DNA of 64,000 nucleotides from an uncultured Pseudoruegeria sp. Lineage in GTDB: Bacteria > Pseudomonadota > Alphaproteobacteria > Rhodobacterales > Rhodobacteraceae. The stretch spans positions 248,001-312,000 of the forward strand of contig CANMJD010000001.1 in assembly GCA_947498155.1 (NCBI GenBank). Reading direction: 5' to 3'. Under the pieces are notes generated by a model. That model was not told the DNA's origin. It did not search any database and saw nothing but the letters and a program-made list of their open reading frames with translations. Numbering within the stretch: position 1 is the first letter of the stretch; each line of letters starts with the position of its first letter. The position numbers and the translations under genes are program-made. This document shows positions 46,880 to 54,902 of this stretch, piece by piece.

Positions 46880-48319
46880 TCAAACAACGTTTTTCTCTCT
46901 TTTTTCTTTGTTGCGTTCATATGCGGCCAATGCTGTCGCGCGCCCTGCAGCGAGATCGACAACAGGGGATTTGCGGTAGCTTTGATGTGGGGAAAGGCCC
47001 CAGCTTTGCGGGACGGCCTCAAAGTAGGATAGAGCCTCCGCCCCCGGGGACGGGGCAATCTCGGCAAGCCAGCGGTAGACATAGCGGTTATCTGCATCGA
47101 ATTTGGCCTGTTGTGTCACCGGATTGAAGATGCGGAAAAACGGCGATGCATCCGGTCCCGAGCCCGCGACCCATTGCCAACCCATCGCATTGCTGGCGGC
47201 ATCCCAATCGATCAGACAATCGGCAAACCATGCCTGCCCCACGCGCCAGTCGACCATCAAGTGTTTCGTCAGATAAGAGGCAACAATCATCCGCGCCCGA
47301 TTATGCATCGTACCGGTGACGTACAGCTCGCGCATAGCGGCATCGACAAACGGCACGCCAGTGCGTCCCTGCTGCCATGCCAGCAGATGCGGAGAGTCCT
47401 TGCCCCAGCCAAAATTGTCCCAGCCTTCGCGCCAGTTATCGGTTTCGATGTGCGGCGTATGAAAGATCAGATGGGTAGCAAAATCGCGCCAGACCAATTC
47501 TTTCAGGAAATGCTCCGCCCCTGCGGCGCCGCGCTCTAAGGCCTCCCAACCGGCGGTCCAAATCTGTCGGGGTGAGATCTCGCCATAGGTTAGGGGTTCG
47601 GACAGACGCGATGTCGCCGCAATCGCCGGGAAATCACGCTCTGTTTTATAAGTCTCCACGGCCTCTGCCAGAAAATCCTGCAACCGGTTGTTTGCGGCTG
47701 CCTCTCCGACCGACACATGGGAGGCCAGAACCGCTGCACCACGATTCATCGGGCGCTCCAGCTGCCAGTCGGCCAGTCTTTCGGAAGGCGGGTACTGATC
47801 CGGCGCGGGGATGTTGCTGGGCGCATTCAGGGGATTGCCAATGTCACGATTGCGCACGGCGCGCCAGAACGGGCTATAAACTTTGAAAAACCCGCCCTGT
47901 TGGGTTTGCACTGTCCAAGGCTCAAACAGAACGTGACCGGCAAAGCTGTCACAGCGATGCCCTGCGTCGGTCAATGTGGCCTTTACCTCGGCATCAATGG
48001 CGCGACTGGTGGGGTCATACAGGCGGTTCCAGAACAGCCGGTTGGCGCCTGTCTCTTTGATCACCTGCTGTAAGGCGGGCAACGCATCTCCGGTGCGCAA
48101 AATCACCCGATGCCCCAGCGCATTGACGGTTTTGGCAAAGGCAGCAACAGCCAAGCCGTAGCGGTATTTCGCGGCTGCCCCCAGTGTTTGCAGCCGTTGA
48201 TCCCGCAGCACCACAAACAGTACCGGCAGACCTGTCTGAACCGCAGCTGTCAGGGCCGGATTATCGGAAAGGCGAAAATCCCTGCGCAGCCACATGATAA
48301 CCGGTTTTTCTGCTGTCAT
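46880..48319 (-). CDS. phrA: Deoxyribodipyrimidine photo-lyase (CPD class I)
   Basis: Repairs UV-induced cyclobutane pyrimidine dimers in visible light using FAD and an antenna. The 479 aa protein has the N-terminal photolyase domain (VIMWLRRDFRLSDNPAL) and the C-terminal FAD domain with MHNRARMIVASYLTKHLMVDWRVGQAWF, SNAMGWQWVAGSGPDASPFFRIFNPVTQ. All key segments are normal for class I. It lies 24 bp after the class V aminotransferase gene, so the two are probably on one transcript. Confidence 0.96.
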   Translation of the reverse strand: MTAEKPVIMWLRRDFRLSDNPALTAAVQTGLPVLFVVLRDQRLQTLGAAAKYRYGLAVAAFAKTVNALGHRVILRTGDALPALQQVIKETGANRLFWNRLYDPTSRAIDAEVKATLTDAGHRCDSFAGHVLFEPWTVQTQQGGFFKVYSPFWRAVRNRDIGNPLNAPSNIPAPDQYPPSERLADWQLERPMNRGAAVLASHVSVGEAAANNRLQDFLAEAVETYKTERDFPAIAATSRLSEPLTYGEISPRQIWTAGWEALERGAAGAEHFLKELVWRDFATHLIFHTPHIETDNWREGWDNFGWGKDSPHLLAWQQGRTGVPFVDAAMRELYVTGTMHNRARMIVASYLTKHLMVDWRVGQAWFADCLIDWDAASNAMGWQWVAGSGPDASPFFRIFNPVTQQAKFDADNRYVYRWLAEIAPSPGAEALSYFEAVPQSWGLSPHQSYRKSPVVDLAAGRATALAAYERNKEKREKNVV

Positions 48320-48343
48320 GTCGGCCTATGTTCCTTTGGGTTA

Positions 48344-49570
48344 TCAAAGGACTGCGTCTAATCCCTCGATGAGTTTCTCGATTTCGCCTTGCGACGTGTA
48401 ATGTGTAAAACTCATACGGAGCACGCCGCGACTTGGATCAATATTCTGTCCCTCTAAAGCGCGTACCGCGTAAAAATCTCCGGCGGCGCACATGATACCC
48501 CTTTGTGCCAGATTGCGGGCCACAGCCTGTGCGTCCCCCTTTACAACAACGGCTACTGTTGGCGCGCGGTTTTCGGCGGTGGCCGGTCCCAATAGACGCA
48601 GCGTGTTTTTCGCCGATAAATAGGCCAACAAAGGCGTTAACCGCTCGGATTCAGCATCCCGCATCAACTCATGCACTTTGGCACAGCGTTCTGACGGGCT
48701 GGCCTGATCAAAACCGATGTGATGGGCATAAAGCGCATCGACATAATCAGCCATGCCCGCACAGGCCGCGACCTGTGCATGATCCGGTCCGGCGGGAATA
48801 AAACGTTTATACGGGCTTTCAGCGTTGAAATAATGCCCCTGATTGGGGAGCGTGGCGGCAAGATCGGGGCGGATCACCATGATCCCCTGATGCGGACCAT
48901 AGGTTTTATAGGCCGAAAACAGGTAGATATCCGCCCCCAGTTTCGAGATATCCGGAAAACCATGGGGCGCATAGCTCACACCATCCACACAGGTTAGAAC
49001 ACCTGCCGCCCGCGCCATGCTGGTAATTTCGGCAACCGGATTAATCTCCCCCACCACATTCGAACAATGGGGAAAACACAGCAGTTTGACCCGCTCATCC
49101 AACAATCCCTTTAGGGTATCGATATCCAGATGGCCGGTCTCGGGATCAATTTTCCATTCCAAGATCTTTATGCCGCGCTGGGCCAGACGCCGCCACGGGC
49201 CGGTATTGGCCTCATGATCCTGATTGGTCACAATAATTGCGTCGCCCTCGGATAGGTGGTCCGCAAAGGCCTGCGCCAGAACATAGGTGTTTTGCGTGGT
49301 CGAGGGCCCAAAGGACAGCGCCTCTGTCGGCACTCCCATCATCGCAGCCAAACGGTGCCGGGCTTCGTCCATCTCCTGCCCGCCAAGCTCTGAGGCGGCA
49401 TAGGGACCATAGGGCTGCACCTTTCGCTGATGGTAAAAGCGAAACAGACGGTCGATGACCGGCTTACAGGTATAGGACCCACCGGCGTTTTCAAAAAAAG
49501 CCTGCCCCTGCAAGGAAGGCTCTGCGAATGCGGGGAACTGCGCCCGAACGAAATCAATATCCAATGTCAT
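48344..49570 (-). CDS. Class V aminotransferase, cysteine desulfurase-like
   Basis: A 408 aa PLP enzyme of the fold-type I class V group. Features include FENAGGSYTCKPVIDRLFRF, TEALSFGPSTTQNTYVLAQAF, HEANTGPWRRLA and the PLP lysine in YLFSAYKTYGPHQG. The family contains cysteine desulfurase-like proteins and related lyases; a sulfur-mobilising role would fit the cysK/trgAB/cfa neighbourhood but is not shown. The start at 49570 (MTLDIDFVRAQFPAF) is preferred over the longer track start, which lacks support. First gene of the leftward block. Confidence 0.88.
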   Translation of the reverse strand: MTLDIDFVRAQFPAFAEPSLQGQAFFENAGGSYTCKPVIDRLFRFYHQRKVQPYGPYAASELGGQEMDEARHRLAAMMGVPTEALSFGPSTTQNTYVLAQAFADHLSEGDAIIVTNQDHEANTGPWRRLAQRGIKILEWKIDPETGHLDIDTLKGLLDERVKLLCFPHCSNVVGEINPVAEITSMARAAGVLTCVDGVSYAPHGFPDISKLGADIYLFSAYKTYGPHQGIMVIRPDLAATLPNQGHYFNAESPYKRFIPAGPDHAQVAACAGMADYVDALYAHHIGFDQASPSERCAKVHELMRDAESERLTPLLAYLSAKNTLRLLGPATAENRAPTVAVVVKGDAQAVARNLAQRGIMCAAGDFYAVRALEGQNIDPSRGVLRMSFTHYTSQGEIEKLIEGLDAVL

Positions 49571-49623
49571 AGCGGCACGGTTCCGCAAAAATCGCATTGG
49601 GTCAAGCGCTTAGGCCACATGAA

Positions 49624-49652
49624 AACGCCGCCCCATATCGGAGCGGCGTTCA
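49624..49652 (-). terminator. Terminator after the Hint-VWA gene
   Basis: AACGCCGC and GCGGCGTT form an 8-bp stem with an 11-base loop and TTT tail as read on the minus strand, 26 bp after the Hint-VWA stop codon. It separates that gene from the class V aminotransferase gene. Confidence 0.75.
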
Positions 49653-49677
49653 ATGATCGTGTTTTAGGCGTGAAGCC

Positions 49678-51261
49678 TTAGGAAGACATCAGATGTCCGA
49701 CGCGCGCTTTCAACTGATCGCGCACAGTGTCGTACGGGCTATCCGGTTCATCCTGATCCAGAAGCTGCGGGAACAGGGTCAACAGTTCTTCGCGCATTTC
49801 CGGGGCCAAACCTTCGATGGTCTGACGGTTCGGATAGAAGCTTTCGGTTTCCACGCCTTCGGCGTAAATCACCTCGTGGTTATCAAAGGCTACGTGAAAA
49901 TAAACCACGCGCTTATCGCCCTCTTCGACCCGGATCGTGCTGTCGTTGCACAGGGTGAAGGCCGGCGTCAGAACCCCTTCGGGATCGCCAAACATCATTT
50001 CCGCCCGCCAGTCACGGACCAGGAAACGGTGCTGCCGCGATACACGCAGATCGCGTTCGGGCAGGTTCTTACCAAGGCTGCCTGCGGCAAAGCGGATGGG
50101 CTTCAACGTCGGTTTAAGCGCCATAATATTAGGCTCAACCGGCGAACTGCCGATCCACTTGATTTTCTGCGCGCCATGGTCGCGGGTAACAACGCGGTCG
50201 CCTTCGGCAAGGTCTTCGACATTGACCGGACCACTTGGTGTCAAAATTTGCGTGCCTTCAACAAAGCAGACAACCACCGCAATCGAGAGATCATTGGTGA
50301 TTGATTGCGTATTCGGATCTTCGCCAAAGATGGCAGTGACCTGCACGTCCAGTATTTCACCGGGCATCAGATTATATTCCGGATACTGGGTCAGATCGAG
50401 GCAGTCCAGCGCCCACCCCGCAGGCGTGAGGATAATACGGGCATCTGGAAGTTCGATATACTCGGCAAGCTGGCCTTCGATGTAAATTTCGAAACCCTGA
50501 AAATCGACTGGAACGAGTGGTTCAATAACAACGTCTAGCAATTGCTGACCAGACGTAATCAGAACCGCATCGCCCGTCGCAACCGTATCCAGAGCAGACT
50601 CCGAGGCATTGGCCCCCAAGGCCAAAGCAATGATGTTGGCGTTGAAATCGTCTTCCAAATCTCGCGCTGGCGTATCAAAGTCCTGTCCTGAGGGGTAAGG
50701 CACACCATCTGACATGAAAATGACCAGGTTGGAATCTGTATCTGCGACACCATCACCAGTCCAGGCGGTATCCACGGCCCCAAGCGCGGCTTCATAGTTC
50801 GTTTGTCCTTGCGGCCCTTCAATGTCCATCTGAACCAGTTCGGCGATAAAATCAGTGCCTTCGGAAAGATTATATGTGCCACGATCCGTCGCGGTGGTGC
50901 TGTAGTCAATAATCGTGATATTCACTTCATCGGCTGTATAGCCCGCATCAATCCACGCTTGAAACAGGTTCTCGGCGGCATAAAGCTGCGCTTGTAGGAT
51001 TGTTTCATTGGTGCCGTCGTTATCAAAATCGGTACCGGAGTCACCAGCCGTTGAACCGGATGTGTCAATAACCATCGCAATGTTGATCGTTTCCGATACA
51101 TCAGTGGCCGTCAGGTTGACACTCAACTCCGACGCGTCATCGGTTGAGGGATACCCTAGGGTAGATTCAAGTTGTACGTCAATATCGCCGTTCGGACCGC
51201 CATCGATCAGGCCAGTGTCCGTATCGGTGACATTGTTCGGGTTCGCTGGATTCGCTACCAC
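49678..51261 (-). CDS. VWA domain plus C-terminal Hint domain protein
   Basis: A 527 aa acidic protein with no obvious signal peptide. A von Willebrand A domain runs from about residue 60 with MIDAS motif IDTSGS and the later FMSDGVPYP and SQTNYEAALG-like stretches. The last ~196 residues form a Hedgehog/intein (Hint) domain that begins VVCFVEGTQIL, with the Cys nucleophile at about residue 332, SRQHRFLV (His) and HEVIYAEGVETESF. The start chosen is GTG at 51261 with GGAGGT. Hint proteins of this type in Rhodobacteraceae are thought to be secreted and self-processing; none of that is proven here. Confidence 0.82.
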   Translation of the reverse strand: MVANPANPNNVTDTDTGLIDGGPNGDIDVQLESTLGYPSTDDASELSVNLTATDVSETINIAMVIDTSGSTAGDSGTDFDNDGTNETILQAQLYAAENLFQAWIDAGYTADEVNITIIDYSTTATDRGTYNLSEGTDFIAELVQMDIEGPQGQTNYEAALGAVDTAWTGDGVADTDSNLVIFMSDGVPYPSGQDFDTPARDLEDDFNANIIALALGANASESALDTVATGDAVLITSGQQLLDVVIEPLVPVDFQGFEIYIEGQLAEYIELPDARIILTPAGWALDCLDLTQYPEYNLMPGEILDVQVTAIFGEDPNTQSITNDLSIAVVVCFVEGTQILTPSGPVNVEDLAEGDRVVTRDHGAQKIKWIGSSPVEPNIMALKPTLKPIRFAAGSLGKNLPERDLRVSRQHRFLVRDWRAEMMFGDPEGVLTPAFTLCNDSTIRVEEGDKRVVYFHVAFDNHEVIYAEGVETESFYPNRQTIEGLAPEMREELLTLFPQLLDQDEPDSPYDTVRDQLKARVGHLMSS

Positions 51262-51271
51262 ATTTACCTCC

Positions 51272-51630
51272 AATCGCGGCGCTCTCTGCACAGGCGCGCC
51301 GCAAATACTACATTACTCGCTACAACGGATAGGTATCCGAAATCAGCAGACAAATTCGGTTTATTGATCAAAGTTATACATCAACTTGGAGCTAATTCCT
51401 ACGAAATACGGCAAAACAGTGGCACAGTTACAAGAGGAAAACCGCCCCATTGAAGTGGATGCGAAAACAATGATCACGTTTGCACATGATCGTTCCCATC
51501 CAAGAAATTCGCCGCCACAATTCAGTCATCATCCGAATTTCATTACAAAATGTGATTCGCCTTTCTTTTCTATCCATACCGTCCCGCTTTTTCACCAAGG
51601 ACAACCGAGACGGTATCCCCCCCTATCCGC
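51272..51630. other. Non-coding stretch between the Hint-VWA gene and ssrA
   Basis: About 360 bp with no convincing gene on either strand. The short ORFs listed here (for example 51386-51760 plus) have no recognisable domain and run into the tmRNA gene. It holds an 8-bp inverted repeat, ATACCGTC at 51576 and GACGGTAT at 51609, of unknown meaning. The promoters of the Hint-VWA gene (leftward) and of ssrA (rightward) must lie here. Confidence 0.5.
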
Positions 51631-51659
51631 TTGCATCCCCACCGCCCTGCGCCTATCTA
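51631..51659 (+). promoter_or_regulatory. Likely sigma-70 promoter of ssrA
   Basis: TTGCAT (51631-51636) and TATCTA (51654-51659) are separated by 17 bp. Initiation about seven bases later would begin the RNA at the hairpin GTCGGTTCGCCGAC, consistent with the start of the acceptor piece. Confidence 0.6.
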
Positions 51660-51663
51660 TGTT

Positions 51664-51985
51664 GTGTCGGTTCGCCGACTATGGACATAAACGCGCTCGT
51701 AATAAGCGGATCGGACCCGGGGGCGGTACCCGGCGTCTCCACCAAACATCCTTCGTTTGAGGATCACGGGGACGAAATAGGATCGACGGACGTCTAAAGG
51801 GGTTAGCTTTGTCTCGGTGAGATACCACCGTTATCGGTTCAATAAAGCTAGTTGCAAACGACAACAAAGCTCCGATGGCTCTGGCTGCTTAAGCAGTTCG
51901 AAACATCGAAATCTTAAGTCCTAGCGCTTTGCAGCCCTAGGCGGGGTCCGCAGGTACCTGGCAACAGAAACCTGCACTTTCCAAC
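51664..51985 (+). ncRNA. ssrA: Two-piece (circularly permuted) tmRNA
   Basis: The acceptor piece comes first: it ends with CGTCTCC-A-CCA at 51734-51744, preceded by a T-stem CCGGG/CCCGG with loop GGCGGTA. A short hairpin-bearing linker (ATCCT/AGGAT) separates it from the coding piece, which starts GGGGACG at 51768 and pairs fully with CGTCTCC (one G-U) to form the acceptor stem. The tag frame at 51854-51892 reads ANDNKAPMALAA-stop, the expected alphaproteobacterial tag. Downstream hairpins GCAGGT/ACCTGC lie at 51950-51975. The 5' end is inferred from the promoter; the 3' end near 51985 is approximate. Confidence 0.9.
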
Positions 51986-52030
51986 CCGATATGATCTAAA
52001 CGATTGACGCGATAGTTGGGCCTAAATCAT

Positions 52031-52060
52031 TTGACATCCAGAAGGCTATTCCTGTTTATA
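52031..52060 (+). promoter_or_regulatory. Likely sigma-70 promoter of the chrB-like/chrA operon
   Basis: TTGACA (52031-52036) and TTTATA (52055-52060) are separated by 18 bp, about 80 bp before the first start codon. Confidence 0.65.
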
Positions 52061-52143
52061 CGGGGCAAGGGGATCCGCGATTTCCCCGTGAGGCTCAGGC
52101 CGAAACATCGCATCCACTGACCTCTTTCTCAGAAAGGATGCCC

Positions 52144-52962
52144 ATGCCTGCGCCCAATGAAATTTCCCCCGCTCAACTGATGCGCCTTCTTGGCACGCCC
52201 AATGCCCCCGTGATCATCGATGTCTGTATCAATTCCGATTTTGATCAAGATCCCCGGGTCATTCCGACTGCCCGCCGCTGGGCTCATAAAGACATCCTCA
52301 ATCTGCCCGAAAACGTGAAGGACCGGCACATTGTTGTCCTGTGCCAAAAGGGCTTAAAGCTTAGTCAAGGCGCCGCGGCCCTCTTACGTTCCGAAGGGAT
52401 CAATGCAGAATATTTGGAAGGCGGGAACCATGGCTGGATAGCGGCAGGGTATCCAATGACTCCGGTCGAAAAACGTCCCGCGTTGTCTCAACATGGATCG
52501 CGATGGGTGACGCGCCATCGCCCCAAAATCGATCGGATCGCAGTGCCCTGGTTAATCCGGCGCTTTGTCGACCCTGAGGCATCGTTCCTCTTTGTCAGCC
52601 CTGCGACCGTAGAAGCCGTGGCAGAAAAATTCGATGCAATTGCGTTTGACATCGAAGGGGTAGCCTTTAGCCATCATGGTTCGGCATGTACTTTTGATGC
52701 GGTGCTGTCGGCGTTCTGCCTGCATACCGCTCCGCTTGCCAGAATGGCCACCGTCATACGGGCGGCTGATACCAATCGCCATGACCTTGCGCCCGAAGCT
52801 GCAGGCTTACTTGCACTGTCGGTGGGTCTTTCGCGGCAATACAAAGATGACCAACAGCAACTGCAGGCTGGTTTCGCTCTTTATGATGCACTGTATCGAT
52901 GGGCAAGAGACGGGCACACCGAAGGTCACGACTGGCCCACAGCAACCGGAGGTGCATCATGA
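52144..52962 (+). CDS. Rhodanese domain fused to ChrB-type chromate resistance domain
   Basis: A 272 aa protein. The first ~105 residues are a rhodanese-like domain (PVIIDVCINSDF, VVLCQKGLKLSQGAAALLRSEG, EYLEGGNHGWIAAGYP), with Cys in the CQKGLKL loop at the active-site position. From about residue 120 a ChrB C-terminal domain follows (RHRPKIDRIAVPWLIRRFVDPEASFLFV, and DTNRHDLAPEAAGLLALSVGLS). The ATG at 52144 has AAAGGA at good distance; the ATG at 52138 is too close to it. The stop overlaps chrA (ATGA), so it is the first gene of a chromate-response pair. Confidence 0.88.
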   Translation: MPAPNEISPAQLMRLLGTPNAPVIIDVCINSDFDQDPRVIPTARRWAHKDILNLPENVKDRHIVVLCQKGLKLSQGAAALLRSEGINAEYLEGGNHGWIAAGYPMTPVEKRPALSQHGSRWVTRHRPKIDRIAVPWLIRRFVDPEASFLFVSPATVEAVAEKFDAIAFDIEGVAFSHHGSACTFDAVLSAFCLHTAPLARMATVIRAADTNRHDLAPEAAGLLALSVGLSRQYKDDQQQLQAGFALYDALYRWARDGHTEGHDWPTATGGAS

Positions 52963-54218
52963 CCACGCCATCTTTGCGCGACGCGCTTTTGATCTATGGC
53001 CGCATTGGCCTTTTGTCCTTTGGCGGACCGGCGGCGCAAATCGCAGTGATGCACCGCGAGCTGGTCGAAGAACGCCCATGGCTCACCGAGCAGCAATTCC
53101 TGAACGCCCTGTCCTTTTGCATGTTACTGCCCGGCCCCGAAGCCATGCAGCTTGCCACCTATGCCGGATGGCGCACCCATGGCACGCTCGGTGGCCTTTT
53201 GGCTGGGTTGTTGTTTGTGCTACCCGGTGCGGCGGTCGTTCTGACCCTGTCGATAATCTATGCCTACACCGGTCAGGTGCCGATGATGCAGGCGCTGTTT
53301 CTGGGGATTAAATCCACCGTTGTCATCATTGTGCTTCAGGCTTTGCTAAAGGTGTCGGGCAAGGCCCTGATCTCAACCTCGCATTGGGTCATCGCCGCGC
53401 TGGCCTTTGTGGCGATCTATGCGCTGCAATTGCCGTTTCCGTTGATTATCCTCTTGGCGGGCGGGTTTGGGTTTCTAAGCGCGCAGCAGACAGCCAGCCC
53501 GCCGCCGCCCGTGCACGGCAAGGCAAAGCTGCCGCAAACCCTTGCGATCTGGTTAACGCTGTGGTGGGCACCGATTGCCCTGCTTTGGGTTTCGGGCCAG
53601 ACTTTTCTGACCGAGCTTGCGCTGTTTTTCTCAAAACTGGCTGTTGTCACCTTTGGCGGCGCCTATGCGGTGCTGGCCTATATGACCCAAGCGGTTGTGG
53701 TCGAAAACGGCTGGCTTAGCACGGGTCAGATGATGGACGGGCTGGGACTGGCGGAAACCACGCCGGGGCCGCTGATCCTTGTGACCGAATTTGTCGGCTT
53801 TCAGGCCGGTTTTGCCGAACAGGGGCTCGGGATGGCCGTTGCGGCGGCCTGTGTCACGCTCTGGGTAACCTTTATCCCCTGTTTTCTATGGATTTTCGCC
53901 GGTGCCCCCTATCTGGAATGGATCACCGCGCGCCCCCGCCTGCGCGGCGCGCTTCAGGCGATTACCGCCGCTGTGGTCGGGGTGATCCTGAACCTGTCGC
54001 TCTGGTTTGCGCTGCATGTTTATTTTGACAGCCTGAGCCCCACGCCGTTTTTGGGACGCAGTCTCTTGTTGCCCGATCCGGCATCGCTGAACATCACCGC
54101 GATTGCGCTTTCGCTCCTTGCGGCTGCCCTGCTGCTGCGGTGGAAACTTGGATTGCTCAAGGTCATTGGGATCATGGCGATTGCCGGTGTGGCAACGGTG
54201 GGAATTGGCGGGCTTTAG
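52959..54218 (+). CDS. chrA: Chromate efflux transporter ChrA
   Basis: Inner-membrane chromate exporter of the CHR family. The 419 aa long-chain form has two homologous halves (RIGLLSFGGPAAQIAVMHRELVEERPWLTEQQFLNALSFCMLLPGPEAMQLATYAGW, and SKLAVVTFGGAYAVLAYMTQAVVVENGWLSTGQMMDGLGLAETTPGPLILVTEFVG), each with the conserved PGP motif. The ATG overlaps the upstream ChrB-like stop by four bases. Chromate would be the substrate, possibly with sulfate as counter-ion in regulation. Confidence 0.95.
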   Translation: MTTPSLRDALLIYGRIGLLSFGGPAAQIAVMHRELVEERPWLTEQQFLNALSFCMLLPGPEAMQLATYAGWRTHGTLGGLLAGLLFVLPGAAVVLTLSIIYAYTGQVPMMQALFLGIKSTVVIIVLQALLKVSGKALISTSHWVIAALAFVAIYALQLPFPLIILLAGGFGFLSAQQTASPPPPVHGKAKLPQTLAIWLTLWWAPIALLWVSGQTFLTELALFFSKLAVVTFGGAYAVLAYMTQAVVVENGWLSTGQMMDGLGLAETTPGPLILVTEFVGFQAGFAEQGLGMAVAAACVTLWVTFIPCFLWIFAGAPYLEWITARPRLRGALQAITAAVVGVILNLSLWFALHVYFDSLSPTPFLGRSLLLPDPASLNITAIALSLLAAALLLRWKLGLLKVIGIMAIAGVATVGIGGL

Positions 54219-54293
54219 GCGGCTTTTCGGCTTTTCAACCGCGCGGCGCGACCCTACACTGGCGACAAGAACCAACATAAAGGTAGTGGCAAA

Positions 54294-54770
54294 ATGACTC
54301 GGACGATTGAGTACGGTAACCTCATGCATGACGCGATGCGCGGCTTGATTAAACAGGTTCTGCAGGATGTCGCCGACCACGGATTGCCCGGCCAGCATCA
54401 TTTTTTCATTACCTTTGATACGCTGCATCCCGATGTAGAGCTGGCCGACTGGCTGTCAGACCGCTACCCCGGTGAAATGACCGTGGTCATGCAACATTGG
54501 TTCGATAATCTTGACGTCGGCAACGAAGGCTTTGGCGTCACGCTGAATTTCGGCGACCAACCCGAGCCGCTCTATATCCCCTATGATGCGATTGTGACCT
54601 TTGTCGATCCCTCGGTAGAATTCGGCCTGCGCTTTGAAACGCAGGGCGAGGACGAAGAAGATGATTTCGAAGAGATCATCGAAGAGGCCCCCATGGCGGA
54701 GTTTGACACGCCAGAGGTTGAAGAAAACAAAGAGGCCGAAGTGGTTAGCCTCGATAGCTTCCGCAAGTAA
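54294..54770 (+). CDS. sspB: SspB-type adaptor for ClpXP
   Basis: A 158 aa alphaproteobacterial SspB (DUF1321) homologue. The folded domain covers about residues 1-120 (MTRTIEYGNLMHDAMRGLIKQVLQDVADHGLPGQHHFFITFDTLHPDVELADWL, EMTVVMQHWFDNLDV, FGVTLNFGDQPEPLYIPYDAI). The acidic flexible tail ends EAEVVSLDSFRK, a likely ClpX-binding tail. SspB binds ssrA-tagged substrates, and ssrA itself lies only 2.3 kb upstream on the same strand. Chromate genes separate them. Confidence 0.92.
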   Translation: MTRTIEYGNLMHDAMRGLIKQVLQDVADHGLPGQHHFFITFDTLHPDVELADWLSDRYPGEMTVVMQHWFDNLDVGNEGFGVTLNFGDQPEPLYIPYDAIVTFVDPSVEFGLRFETQGEDEEDDFEEIIEEAPMAEFDTPEVEENKEAEVVSLDSFRK

Positions 54771-54902
54771 TCCAAGGGCTGTCGCATTGGACCGTTGATC
54801 TAAAAGGCATCACCAAAACGGCGCAGGTTTTTTACTTAATATCGACACACAACGCCTTGTAAAACAGCAATAAAACCAAATTGATCAGCAAAAAGCCGGT
54901 CT

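Noticed and set aside
49693-50304. 203 aa plus-strand ORF
   Set aside because: Antisense of the Hint-VWA coding region; no recognisable domain and no ribosome site.
51386-51760. 124 aa plus-strand ORF upstream of ssrA
   Set aside because: Runs into the acceptor piece of tmRNA; composition unlike neighbours and no domain.
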